Below, piece by piece: positions 22,854 through 33,947 of a stretch of 64,000 nucleotides of DNA (position 1 is the first letter of the stretch; the number at the start of each line of letters is the position of its first letter). The notes below the pieces were generated by a model that saw nothing but the letters and a program-made list of their open reading frames with translations, was not told where the DNA came from and ran no database searches. Both the position numbers and the translations under genes were made by a program. This DNA is from Clitopilus passeckerianus (Eukaryota; Basidiomycota; Agaricomycetes; Agaricales; Entolomataceae): contig CALYLX010000136.1 of NCBI GenBank assembly GCA_944990035.1, positions 558,001 to 622,000 of the forward strand, written 5' to 3'.

Positions 22854-23716
22854 ATGGGTCAGTGCTGATGCTTTTATCGACGATCTCGAAGACTTTACTG
22901 ACAATCTAAACAGGTATCTCCCGTTCATCAAGGCACAAGCGCTCAGAGACTGGTGCTCAACGCCCCCACTACCGTAAGAAGAGAAAGTTTGAGCTCGGTC
23001 GCCAGGCCGCCAACACAAAACTTGGCGCTAAGCGCGTCCACACCGTCCGTGTCCGTGGTGGAAACCTCAAGTACCGTGCTCTTCGTCTTGAGTCCGGTAA
23101 CTTTGCATGGGGCTCGGAGCATACCACAAGGAAGACTAGGATCATCTCTGTCGTGTGTATCAATCTATATGGTAATCGGCTCCTTTTGCTCAATCGCGGC
23201 TTTGTTTTTTCGTCTAGGTCTACAATGCCTCCAACAATGAACTCGTCCGAACCAACACTCTTGTAAAGAACGCTATCATCCAAGTCGATGCTACCCCTTT
23301 CCGTCAGTGGTATGAGACCCACGTACGTCCCGCTGGACCATCCTAACTTTTAGATCCCGACATTGAAATTTTTTCGTTAGTACGGCCAACCCGTTTCGAA
23401 AAAGGGCGCCAAGACCACCACTGAGCCCACTGAACCCAAGAAGCTCTCCAACCACGCACAACGCAGCCTTGATGAGAAGAAGAAGGGTTAGTGCCCTCTT
23501 TAGGACGTTTCAGATACTCGATCTGACTATTCCCTAACAGAGGCTAAGATCGACCCTCTTCTTGAGAGCCAGTTCGGTGCTGGCCGTCTCTATGCTGTTA
23601 TCTCCAGCCGACCTGGCCAGTCTGGTCGTGCTGATGGTTACATTCTTGAGGGCAAGGAGCTTGAATTCTACCTCAGGAAGCTCAGGACAGGGAAGCAGAA
23701 GCATGCTCACGCTTAA
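22854..23716 (+). CDS. RPS8: 40S ribosomal protein eS8
   Basis: Small-subunit ribosomal protein. Exons 22854-22857, 22914-23152, 23218-23322, 23381-23486, 23541-23716; 630 nt, 209 residues (human 208). Start sequence [20 protein letters not shown] and motifs [36 protein letters not shown] and [13 protein letters not shown] are typical. The first exon is only ATGG, so the first intron splits codon 2, as in several fungal ribosomal protein genes. Introns 2-4 are 54-65 bp. The gene ends shortly before the SET-domain gene on the same strand. Confidence 0.95.
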
Positions 23717-23920
23717 GAGTTTGGGTCGTATTCGTAGAAAAAATATATCATGCTCTTACCCTATACTATATGTGATTATGCTGTCAAAGCAGTCTGCTAC
23801 ATGAACCTCCCAATCCACGCCTTTCCTTTGTACATATCTTAGGTTCTTGACGGGAATGCCTTCGTTTCTTTGTGCTTGTGGACGAACGTTAGGACGTTTA
23901 GACAGAACGATATCACAATC

Positions 23921-25023
23921 ATGTTGAACCCTACCGATTACCATCTGGTAAAAATACCCAGTTCTCTCTCATCCGACCCAGCAAGTGATGCTCAGTCGTA
24001 TCTCGGTCCAACGGTCTGTCTCCTGCAAGATAGCGTAATCCAGATACTACTTGCAAATATCGATGGGGCTGGTCTTCCGGATTTGGAGCCAAGTCGTTGT
24101 CGAGTTGGCCCTGGCCGACATGGACTAGGTCTTTTCGCAACATGTAACCTTTCTTTTGGTGATCTCATTATTATGGAAAGACCGTTCTCAATAGTCCCAA
24201 CAATCCTGCCATTGCTTGACCTCTCAAAACGCCTGCGCCACTTAGAACTAGGTAACAGGCAGAGAGTTATCATGGAGGAATGGGAAAGTCGGTACCTCCG
24301 TCCTTTGGTGGCAAGCCTTGACCCAGGCGTTCGGAATGATTACATGGCGTTAGCCAACGTCCATCCACCAGATGAATGCCCTTCAATACTCGGGATCATC
24401 AGGACAAATGGTCTCGAGGTTGGCAACCTTCAGCCAGACAGTACTCCTTCAGATGAAACGGAGTATTCAGCGGTCTGTGGGACAATGTCCCGTATTAACC
24501 ATAGGTAAGAAGATGTCTCGTTGCATGAAGAAAAGAGGCTTGATGCATACAGTCTTTCAGCTGTCGCCCCAATGCCGAAAGATCCTTTGACTTGCGGTCG
24601 TTTACCTTCCAGCTCAGACTCGTCAGAGATGTGGCTAAGGGTGAAGAGATAACTATCGCTTATTGCGGTATCCTCCAAACAACGAACACTCGACAGAAAG
24701 AGCTTGCCGAATGGAAGTTCAGATGCATGTGTCCATCGTGCGTCGGTAACGTCTCCGCCTCCGACGAACACAGATACCAGGCCTGGCAGAGCATGAAGGA
24801 GATAGAAGGCTCTTGGGATCCCTTTCAACGAATTCGCAATAGCTTACACTATCTATCTCTTATCGCAGAAGAGGGACTTGAGGCATCGGGTGCATATGGG
24901 TATCATCTAGAGGCGCTGAAAATTGCATATATGGAGGTCGGGGATGCGAATAATTCCAAGAAGTTTGGCGAGTTGTTGAGGAAATGCACAGTCGCGCAGA
25001 CAGGAAAGGAGCCCGAAGAGTGA
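23921..25023 (+). CDS. SET-domain protein (SMYD-like putative lysine methyltransferase)
   Basis: Two exons, 23921-24504 and 24561-25023, give 348 residues. An in-frame ATG at 23870 would add 17. SET signatures are in order: VGPGRHGLGLFAT (SAM-binding GxG) near residue 65, then SRINHSCRPNA, created by splicing across the intron (knot motif NHSCxPN), then GEEITIAYC, then a post-SET-like RCMCPSC. This layout fits SMYD/SET proteins that methylate lysines in proteins. The MYND zinc finger that gives SMYD its name is not present. Substrate unknown. Confidence 0.85.
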
Positions 25024-25253
25024 TGGAAACCCTTGTGGGTTATGAGGGGTCAATTCCTATATGTTTTTGCTGAGCCGTCATGTCCTCGGATACGAGGGAT
25101 GCTGTACCCGCGGGTACGTTACTATTACAAATAGCGGGCTGGATATCATACACCGTCTATGTTGTGGTATACATAGTGAATACCATGGGATCCTATGGTT
25201 GACAAGAATGAACGAGTGCTGCGAATTTGAGGAAAATGATACATATACTGGAT

Positions 25254-25883
25254 CTAGCTGGACTCTGGTAACAGGTAGGCAAGAATACCCTCTTCCTTCC
25301 AGCCATTGCGAGAGGCATCTTCGCGTTCTTGTTCGGAGCTGGTGTAATAATGGTCGTGCGCAGGCTCATTGTGGAGTCGATAGAAGGGAACCCGGCCAGT
25401 CCCAGCAGAAGGGTGCACATAGCCAACTATGCCTTGAAGGTGGTAGCCGAGGCGCTTCATAGCATGGTTCCTTTCGTCTTTGGAAGTTGTCAGAAGGTGA
25501 TCGGTAAGGCCTATTGCATAGAGCCTGTAGAGGGGAACCGTATCGGGGTGAGGTTTCGAGTAGACAAAGCCAGTGGTAGTTCCTTGCTTTCCCTCGACGA
25601 AGAAACCGTAGAAATCGATGAGATGCTGGACCTCAGATTTGTTGGTCGAGTACACATGGTCGACGAGGTCCGTTTGCATTGCACTCCATATTTTCTCAGT
25701 TCCTGCAGGTGGCTTAGGCTGAAAGGAAGGGAACCCAGTCTAGTCAGAATCTATGAAATCTGGAGTGTCACATGAACAAACCTCTGGCAGGTCCTCCAGT
25801 TTGACGAACGTCTTAGAATCGGCAGCACATAGAGTTGCTATTAAGGAGAATAGCAGAGCAAAGCAGTAGAATATATGGCCCAT
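25254..25883 (-). CDS. Secreted DUF5648-like protein
   Basis: Exons 25883-25782 and 25718-25254; 188 residues. The start at 25883 gives a clean signal peptide (MGHIFYCFALLFSLIATLCAA). Another ATG at 25925 would place a charged leader before it. The mature protein has tandem motifs of the DUF5648 type: VPLYRLYAIGLTDHLLTTS, GYHLQGIVGYVHP, VPFYRLHNEPAHDHYYTSS, GWKEEGILAYLLP. These are found in fungal and bacterial extracellular proteins of unknown function. It ends convergently with the SET gene. Possibly secreted or wall-associated. Confidence 0.8.
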
Positions 25884-26005
25884 ACTGCTACGGTTAAGAG
25901 CAAGGCTGGCTTGTCGCCGCATCAAACGCGTTCTTCATGATTGCAAACGACAAACACTAGCAAACCTTGACCGTGCCTTCTCGTTCCCCACATTGAACGC
26001 ACGCA

Positions 26006-26516
26006 ATGGTCAGTACTGAAACCATCGTGTCTCTTGCTCGTCAAGACTAATTTGACCAAAAAGCTCATTTTCTCAGTCTTCAAGACCCTCACGGATCAGC
26101 AAGTTACCGTTGAACTCAAGAACGATCTCTCGATCACTGGCGTTTTAAAATCCGTTGACCAGTGCGTCTTGTATTAAAGCTCCCGTATGCGCATGGGCGA
26201 ACTAAGATCTACCAAGGTTCTTGAACATCCGTTTGGATAATATCAAAGTTTCTGACGATGCACGGCACCCACATATGGTCGGTCTTCTGTGGCAATTCCT
26301 GAACGTCTTTGCATCAGTTAATAAGCCGGGTTAGATGGCAGTGAAGAACTGTTTCATTCGTGGTTCGGTAGTACGTTATGTACAGATTGCAGCAGAAAAC
26401 GTCGATACCCAACTGCTAGAGGATGCTACTAGACGAGGTATGATCTAACCTTTCATTAGCTCAAAACCCTCACTAACTCCCCCCCCCCAGAGGCCATGAC
26501 CCAGGCAAAACGGTGA
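26006..26516 (+). CDS. LSM2: U6 snRNA-associated Sm-like protein LSm2
   Basis: Subunit of the LSm1-7 (mRNA decay) and LSm2-8 (U6 snRNA) rings. Exons 26006-26008 (only the ATG), 26064-26161, 26217-26277, 26335-26437, 26491-26516; 291 nt, 96 residues. The Sm fold is visible: VTVELKNDLSITGVLKSVDQ (Sm1) and CFIRGSVVRYVQI (Sm2), followed by LLEDATRREAM typical of LSm2. The first intron separates the start codon from the rest. The last intron ends in a run of C before AG (26481-26490). It is convergent with the WD40 gene. Confidence 0.93.
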
Positions 26517-26749
26517 CGCACGAGTGCCGAGTGGATGAGAAGATGCGGAACTACATGGCTCTTGTTCCCCATACAACCGGTACCACACGCTTTTTGCCTA
26601 TTACGAGTCGACCTTCTGTATTGCATCAACGTGTGATTACGTGCCTGGGGCATTGACTCGTGCATGCAAAAAACACTTCACATGCTCAATCTGTCGGAGA
26701 AAATCAAATACTCCCGTTAACTGGTTCGCGAACTTGTCACTGAGTTGGT

Positions 26750-27908
26750 TCATTGTGGGTTTCGCCAAACTTTCACAGTCCCGTCCGCACTAGAGGTAAT
26801 CATTTCGTGATCTGTGGGGTGATGTTCCGTCCATGTTATCAGCTTCTGATGCCCCGCACGACCGTTTGAAGATAGTGGATTAGCCTTTTGAAAAACTGGC
26901 GTCAGCCTTCCCTATGCCAGTCGGTTTGAGAGTAAGTTCTCACATCCAGAAGGTCCCAATCCCATATCTTGCCCTTCTCATCTCCACATACGACGGTTGC
27001 CTCTCCATATCCGAAACAAGCCCGACACCGATAATTTTCATTTGAATGGCCGGCGAAGTCATTTAATAATTTTCCAGATGACATGTCCATCAATCGAACA
27101 TGGGAGTCGAGCGCAGTGACCAGCAAGGTTTGACTGTCCTGGGTCGGCATTACCGACACTACGGGGTCTGAAGACAAGATGCATGTTCAGAGTCGTTTCA
27201 GACGCGCCTATGCAAGGGACGGCGACTTACGCCCAATATAGTCTGCTCGTAGCTCGCCTTTGCGGAGGTCATAAGTTCGGACATGACCGTCTACCGAGCC
27301 AGAAATGATGTACGTCAGGCCCACATGAATGGTCTGAATGGCATCTCGTGCCTCATCCAAGATTTGGATGGCCTGGCGGTTCTGCGCTCTTAAGTCCCAT
27401 AGCCTCACGGAGGCATCGAAAGAACCTGCGCCACATTATTAACCATCACTCTTCCGTGCGGAGTAAAATTATCTTACCACTTGCGCAAACTGTTGCATCC
27501 TGGTTAAAGTCCACGGCAAAAATCTTGCCCATATGCCCGGAAATACGGCGAGTGGTTACCCCAGTTGCAACATCCCAAAGAAAGACCGAGCGGTCCCCAC
27601 CAGAAGAGACGAATTTAGCATTGTCATGAGATCTATGGTTCGGAGAATAGGCATTAGAACTGCTGAGCTTCGTAGCATGAGGTGTTTATGACATACACTG
27701 CGACCGAGAGAACTTCGTAGCCATGAGCAGTAAACGTTTTGATTTCTGTCCCAAGATTCGCGTTCCAGAGACGAACAGTGCGGTCTTGGCCACCCGTTAG
27801 AACATATTTTGCTGTTCCTTTGGAGTATCTAGCGACGTTAACGGGACCCTTGTGCCCTTCAAGAATTACATGAACCGATTGTGGCGATTGCTGAAGGCCA
27901 GTCGCCAT
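26750..27908 (-). CDS. WD40-repeat protein of the WDR83/MORG1 type
   Basis: Exons 27908-27697, 27632-27478, 27425-27231, 27167-26944, 26884-26750; 306 residues (310 if the ATG at 27920 is used). Repeated GH...WD units: LEGHKGPVNVARYS...TVRLWN, ISGHMGKIFAVDF...VRLWDL, IISGSVDGHVRTYDLRKGEL, LLVTALDSHVRLMD, FAGHSNENYRCRACFGYGEA, and TSSADGTVKVWRNP at the end. Length and the pattern DFAGHSNENYR match WDR83, a spliceosome-associated and MAP-kinase scaffold WD40 protein. Seven-bladed propeller expected. Start codons of this gene and the F-box gene are about 130 bp apart, divergent. Confidence 0.82.
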
Positions 27909-28035
27909 TGACCTGCTCAACCTCGCACAAGAGGGATTCGATCACATGATGCTACCGTGTTGGACATTATTCAATATTGCCGGTCCGCTGATGCTCACTC
28001 AGCGTCGCTATATTGCACCAGCTACTGACTCGACG

Positions 28036-29825
28036 ATGTCCAAACGCTCGTTATCGCCTGAGCCACTAGAATCTCAAAAACGTTGTCAAGTGAAGAGTCC
28101 CTCAGTCAACCAGACCCACAGTTCCCGGCATCCGTTCTCATTCCGGTCCTTATACGATGAATTAATTCTGCTAATATTCTCTTTCCTCTCTTGGGAGGAT
28201 CTCTGCGCGGCACAAAGAGTCAATAAGACATGCTATAGGCTCGCAGGTGACAATGAACTTTGGCGGCTCCTCTACATCAGAAACTTTGGACGCACTCGTC
28301 TACAAGGATCAAGAGGTTTCATTACAGGTCCGCGGTCCGACGGTCGTGAGGTGAAACCTTTGCCTGGACGAGCATTGTTGAAACCGGACAATGCAGTAAA
28401 GGACTGGAAATGGATGTTTCGAATCGGTTCGAATTGGAGGAAAGGTGAGCCCTTAGTTGTTACCATTGCCTCATGAGTCAGACTTAGTAATTCTACGTCG
28501 TAGGGCGCTGTGCAATAGACGAGCTGGTCAACGATGGGATAACGTCAATTGCCTCCACATCACCTGAAGACCTTTATGCTCCCCATGTGGTGCTGGCAGG
28601 AAATCTGACGATCACCGCCTCGTCACATCCTTCCGCCAACCCTTCTGTACACATTTTCGGATACCCTTCGACGGCTCATACGATAACCTGTCAGCCAAAG
28701 TTATCGCAAGCCGCAGTAGAGATCACCGCTATTTCATTCGATCAAGCCCCACCAACCAGAAACCAGTTGCGCCTTGCCTACTTTCTCTCAACAGGGGAGT
28801 TTAGCGTTCATTCAATACACCCTACACACCTCCGTCATTCCTCCCACATCGTCACTTACCTTCCGAGAAGCATTATACCCAAAGATGCACGAGTAACGCG
28901 TGCTGTATACCACCATCCATTGCTCATCACCCTTTCACGGAATTTCCGTTTAACCATTTACGATCTCTCCGAGGACGGCGTCAAGCTATCACAGAAGCTT
29001 AGCTCCTTCACTTCATTTCCACCGACTTCTCTTGTGCTTTCCGCACCCACAACGGACACATACAAGCTTGTCCTGGCCTACACCGTCCCGGTGTATCCGG
29101 AACATTGGTCTGTGGGTGCCACCGAGCTCATAATATCGCGTTCGAAACCAGTTTCCATGTCCGAACTTGGTTTCGTGGAGCCTTCTACTAGTTCGACTCC
29201 GGCGCTATATCTGAACACGCCACTGTCGGTAGTATCGTCCCGGACGACGAAGGCTTTGGATGTTCCACCGGGTTGGATAGATGAGCGGAAGCTACGTGTT
29301 ATGCGTGAACAGTGGAGCCGACGCGTATTGCGTGTCGCAGACACCCAAACCGACGGGAAGTGGGTTGTTCTGGCGCCAGCAGACGCACCTGGAAACTGGC
29401 CACCTCCTAGCAGCTCAGGAAACACTTCGAGTTCGAGTTCGAGCCGCAGTGATTCAGAAGATTCAGATTCGAGTCGGTTCATACGGACTTCACCTGTACT
29501 TCAGCTCTACCGTCTATATCTTCCACCTCCCTCGGCTTCCGTAGCCGCCCCGGTGCCCCGATTAACATTCGTGCGCAACCTGCATGGGCAAATTGGACCA
29601 ATTTCATCTCTGGCACTTTCTGATGGTCGGTGCATTAGTTTAGGCCTCAATGGAAGCCTATGGGTTTGGGATTTGGAGGCGGGGACGGGAGCCGAGGTTT
29701 CTCCAGCCAGCCTGGACCCCGTGGTGGGAGGACGCATAGATGAGAAAGGCACTGTCACCTTCGACGACAGGCGAATCGTGTCTACCCATGCCAGCAAGGT
29801 ATATGTACGCAGATTCGACATATAG
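28036..29825 (+). CDS. F-box protein with WD-like C-terminus
   Basis: Exons 28036-28444 and 28504-29825; 576 residues (in-frame ATG at 27946 would add 30). The F-box is at about residues 33-80 (FRSLYDELILLIFSFLSWED, then CYRLAGDNELWRLLYIRNF), so it probably recruits a substrate to an SCF ubiquitin ligase. The middle has a Ser-rich low-complexity stretch (SSSGNTSSSSSSRSDSEDSD). Near the C-terminus, GQIGPISSLALSDGRCISLG and GSLWVWDLEAGTG look like WD40 blades, the F-box/WD layout. Substrate unknown. Confidence 0.8.
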
Positions 29826-29998
29826 GATCGCTGAGCAACATCTGTATCAAACCAGTGTAGCATAATGCACCTTGACGCTGTAATTTTAGTTTCACCTTGT
29901 TTGGATCCATTTTGCTGTGATACCACCACGGGTCAACAGAGCCTCTTCGACAGCCTTTCTGGCAGGCTTCACAGGCACTCATACCCGTTATACTCGGT

Positions 29999-30521
29999 AT
30001 GTCCGTTCCGGATCCCGCAATTCCGACAAAAATCTCGTCCATTGATGAATTCATTGTGGGTCGGAAACTGCGAGTAGCTGGACAGTACGGGGTGAAGGTC
30101 TTGAATTGAATTGGAAAACTCTGACATTGACCAATCAGGTTTCTCGGATACGACGAGGACAATGCATTGATCCTTTTATTGGATGGGGATCGGGCTGTCT
30201 TGGTGGACGTCTCTCTTTGCCTAGGCAAGCAGTCGAAATTTTGGGTTCAAGAACCATTAGGCGCTATCATGGTTCTTGGACATTTGGAAGAGTCAGAGGT
30301 GTGTGGTTCATAGCAATTTCTGCCGGGAATTCGATGCGAATTACAATTTCTGTGATTTTTTTACAAAGAACCCTTTGCCCATCCCCACGTTACCGACATA
30401 CAGTCCTGCGCCTTGTTTGGACTCGAGGCTAGTGATCCGGGCTCTTACAGTGGTTCGAGCAGCGGAGTTGGATATGGATGCATGGAATCTCGGAATCGAC
30501 GACAGACGGGATACGATATGA
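29999..30521 (+). CDS. TEN1: TEN1-like telomere-capping (CST complex) OB-fold protein
   Basis: Three exons, 29999-30084, 30139-30298, 30369-30521; 399 nt, 132 residues. After splicing it reads KLRVAGQFLGYDEDNALILL, DRAVLVDVSLCLG, WVQEPLGAIMVLGHLEESE and VIRALTVVRAAELDMDAWNL. This is a single OB-fold with the VxGxLE strand and the C-terminal helix ending in L-D-x-W, as in Ten1 of the Cdc13/Ctc1-Stn1-Ten1 complex that protects telomere ends and aids lagging-strand fill-in. The short length fits. The gene is easily missed because no exon exceeds 53 codons. STN1 is not in this window. Assignment is by pattern only. Confidence 0.7.
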
Positions 30522-31084
30522 AACTGAGTTTAAAGGGTACTCCTAACAAACGGATGTAAAACAGTCTCTGCATACAAGACGAAGGAGGCCGTGACAATGC
30601 GGTGCCTCGTGTCAATTAGCCGGATCGGCGACCATTGGAATGATCTAGATAATCTGCTGCCGCGAATCAGGCATGATTATCGATGAATACAACAAGGTTG
30701 AAGAGGTGATGAAAGACTGAAAAAAAGGTCTTTTATTCGTATGAAAGTTGCTGTAACGACGGTTGAAAGGAAAGCGTTGAAGGATATAAAAAACGATAAA
30801 CCGAGAATAAAAGCCAGGGTAATTATCTAAACTCAGATCTCGATCAAGTCCGATTCAAGGACATGCCAAATATGGCAATATGGCAGTAGTGGGTCCAAGT
30901 GGTCATGCCTGTTCCCGGCACTTGCGGTGCGGCCACAAGGCCTTTCATCCTCTTTATATTCCTGACCCTACCACTTCAGTCTATTCCTCTACTTCTTGCA
31001 AACGACCTGCCCATCCCTCCGTCTCCAGCGACACGAAAACGGTCGTAATTGGGTTTCTATAGCCAAATTCAACACAGTAGCCTC
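30522..31084. other. Intergenic
   Basis: TEN1 3' end and promoter of the next gene. No gene or repeat recognised. Confidence 0.4.
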
Positions 31085-32501
31085 ATGGCCGCCTTGGTTC
31101 ATTCTGCTAAGAGCTGGGACCCGTTCCACACCAGCGACATCCTTGACATGGCTCTTCAGCGAAGCCAATACCCTGAATCAGACCTGCGCTCTATTGCGTA
31201 CTCAAAACCGGCTGCTTCGTCGACATCGCCTTTACAAGCACCTTCGCCATCCAGCTCATCGCTGCACGATGCACAATCGCCTACTTTCAGTGTCGCTTGC
31301 TGTAGCTATTCTACGGTCGTGCCACCACTCACGGAACTAGAAACTGGAGTCTGGTCCAATGGTACTAGGCTAGTCTATTCTCCTGACTGGCGCCCAGTGC
31401 AGGAATACCTCCAACGAGCGAAATCCGACATGTGTCTTCCTCCGCCACCCTCCGACCTTATCATCACTCTCGCTGCACTCAGCGTTTTCTACGAACTCTC
31501 AAACCCCATACATTGGATGTTTTGGAATGACAAGAACAAAGATCGAACGGCTGCGATAGTAGATCGCATTTCGCGTAAGTTCCACCTTTGCAGTGACGCC
31601 ACTCGACCTAAAAGCTCATGCACTTGTGCCTGTAGTGCAACAACCTGCTCTTGTTCGTTCTAAAGTAAAATGGAATGGGTCGAAAGAGTATATGTGGATT
31701 CTTTCAATACTCCATGGGCCACCTTCATACCCGCTCTTCGAGCACAAGGAATGGTATGCTTCTCTGGGGAACCACAAACCCGAGACACCACCTCGCAGCC
31801 TTCGCAAGAGAAAGCCAAAGGAGGATCAGGAAGATCCATTGACAACCCTCGAAGGAGAGGCTGGTCAAGAGCCTCGACCAAAACGTCATAAATCCAGCCA
31901 CAAGAAAGCCTTTAGTACACCATCGCCCAGCGATCCCAGCAATTCCAATGCACCAAATCCCGATGAACTATCACCCGCTGCTACAACCCTTACTATTGGA
32001 GACATGAGTTCCCTCTCACCCCTCAGCACTTTCCTCGATGACATTTCACCAGAACCACTCATTGACTCGGAATTACCCTCCCGGCCAAAGCGAACTTCTA
32101 ACAGAAAGTCTCGCCAAACACGAACACCCGATATCTCCACTCCAGCCGTCCGCGATGCCTCTCCGGATACATCAATGTCGTCGGCTCTTCTCACGCCAGC
32201 AACAACTGGCCAATCACGGGACAGGTCCGACTCGCAAAGCACTCTGGTCGACGGACGCAGGTCTAGGGCACGTTCCGCATCGGTGCTCTCTGCGATAACA
32301 GCCGTTGAGCCCCTTACACAGTTGGAAGTCGGTGACGACAAAAGTGTAGAGCCAGAGCTAGGTGTGATTGATGGGGGGGATCAGCCTGATGAAGTAGGAA
32401 TGGTTACACGGCGACGCGCAACGAAAGCCAAAGCTCGCGCTCAGGCCGCGGAGCCAACCAGGTCGACAAAACGCACCAGGAAGAAGCCCGCTTCTGATTG
32501 A
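31085..32501 (+). CDS. Unrecognised protein, conserved N-terminus and disordered basic C-terminus
   Basis: Exons 31085-31574 and 31636-32501; 451 residues. The ATG at 31085 was chosen over the upstream in-frame one at 31049 for its start context. The N-terminal half looks folded, with aromatic-rich blocks (GVWSNGTRLVYSPDWRPVQE, FYELSNPIHWMFWNDKNKD, KEYMWILSILHGPPSYPLFE). The C-terminal half is Ser/Pro/Arg-rich with basic clusters (RSLRKRKPKED, RPKRHKSSHKKAF, RSTKRTRKKP) that could be nuclear localisation signals. No known domain was recognised. A nuclear protein is a guess from the basic clusters. Confidence 0.7.
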
Positions 32502-33947
32502 CGAGCAAACCAGTTTCCACTGTTACGACATGCATGAAGTTTTCCCCAGTTTAAGTTTCTCGGATTATCTTTGGATTTACTCGGTTGTTGTACATTATCA
32601 GCCAAATGCACCTGTTGATTGGGTGTGTTAAAGCTAGCTGTATAATATTATCTGTTCACTCTGGGAAACACCTGTATATCTTTATCGTGTACTGTACTAT
32701 ACGTTAATACACACTTGGCTACATTTTACTCAAGTTACTACAGTTTACAACCAAAGACGCGTTGACGCGTCATGGATGATTGGGTGCTGTGACGCGCGTC
32801 ACGTGGGCGTGATCTTTGGCGTCCATTCCACTTTTGGATTGAGGCTTTTAAACCATTTTCAGTTTAGCGTCAGGTCATAAATTGAGGGTTCAAGAAATGC
32901 AGGCGGGACGAGAAGGCGAATGGTACGCCGAAGTCGGTGGCGACCACACAGGGGCCAAACAAACGACCGGCTCATTAAATGGGCTTATACGGGGATTGGG
33001 ATGGACAGATTGTACCAGTGATCTGAACAGCCCAAGTGACATATGCCTGGCTCCACCCCATCACCCATGAATCGAGCTGTGGCATTTACTATATTCAAAA
33101 TCAGGCGAAAAGGAGAACATTCCTGAATCGTTTCGACCTCTTGGGCGTACATGACCACATACGCCGGGCATTCTCACCGTCCCGTCACTCAGACTCATAG
33201 TAATTTGTGTCGCTTCAAGGTTAATTTAGTCCGGAAGTACTAGTAAGCATTGAGTGACATGACAATGAATCTGATGATGGCCTTCCATACAAGTTGTCTG
33301 GCCCATCACGGCCGCAATGTAAAAGGACAAGCCCAAACCGGTGTCGGATCGAGGGATGCCGACGGAGAGTCCGTGACTATAGGATGGATTCCCAAGCTAG
33401 TACGCATGGCAGAAGGAATACAGAAGGGAGCGCATGCTTTTCTGAATGGACTTCTGGGTTCCAGACAGTAAATGAAAAGTGAACTTGTGTTCATTATCCG
33501 GGTGCGGAACATGTGAGGCGTCAGAAGGTTGATTAGAAGGAGAATGGCTGAAAGTAGCACAGAGTTTACTCGGCGTCTTTCTTAGATAATCGAACTGTTT
33601 TGCCTTGGGTTGTCCTGGTACCTGAGTGGACCGTCAGGGTTGAAAATTGGGAGGCTTGGGGGGAGTCACAATATCTTGCTGAGGGCTATGGCCGGAGCGA
33701 TGGCCATCGTATACGGTAACTGTACTATAAAGAAATAAAAAGATAATAAACGGTTCATCTTCGGTTTATGGACGAGGCGTATTGTCGGTAGCGATGGCAC
33801 ACCTAGTTCAAACAAAGTTGTGTTACCGGGCCATGCCGGTTATGGACTGCCTCAGTTTGGCCTGGTTTGGGTCAGGTCGCTTCATGCTTCCGTGAGCTCT
33901 GCTCATCCCTCGTCGCCCTTGTCCTCTCCCACCCACCATCTCCAGCT
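32502..33947. other. Intergenic with a motif cluster but no supported gene
   Basis: Open frames here are under 85 codons and lack splice or motif support. The stretch 32757-32805 has a dense set of palindromic motifs, listed separately. The last 130 bp are pyrimidine-rich and likely the promoter of the gene starting at 33948. Confidence 0.4.
32757..32805. promoter_or_regulatory. ACGCGT pair, GTGACGCGCGTCAC palindrome and CACGTG box
   Basis: Two ACGCGT motifs (32757-32762, 32765-32770; the MluI cell-cycle box bound by MBF in yeasts), a perfect 14-bp palindrome (32789-32802) and an overlapping CACGTG (32800-32805) occur within 49 bp. The nearest annotated start is over 1 kb away, so the target is unknown. 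Confidence 0.35.
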
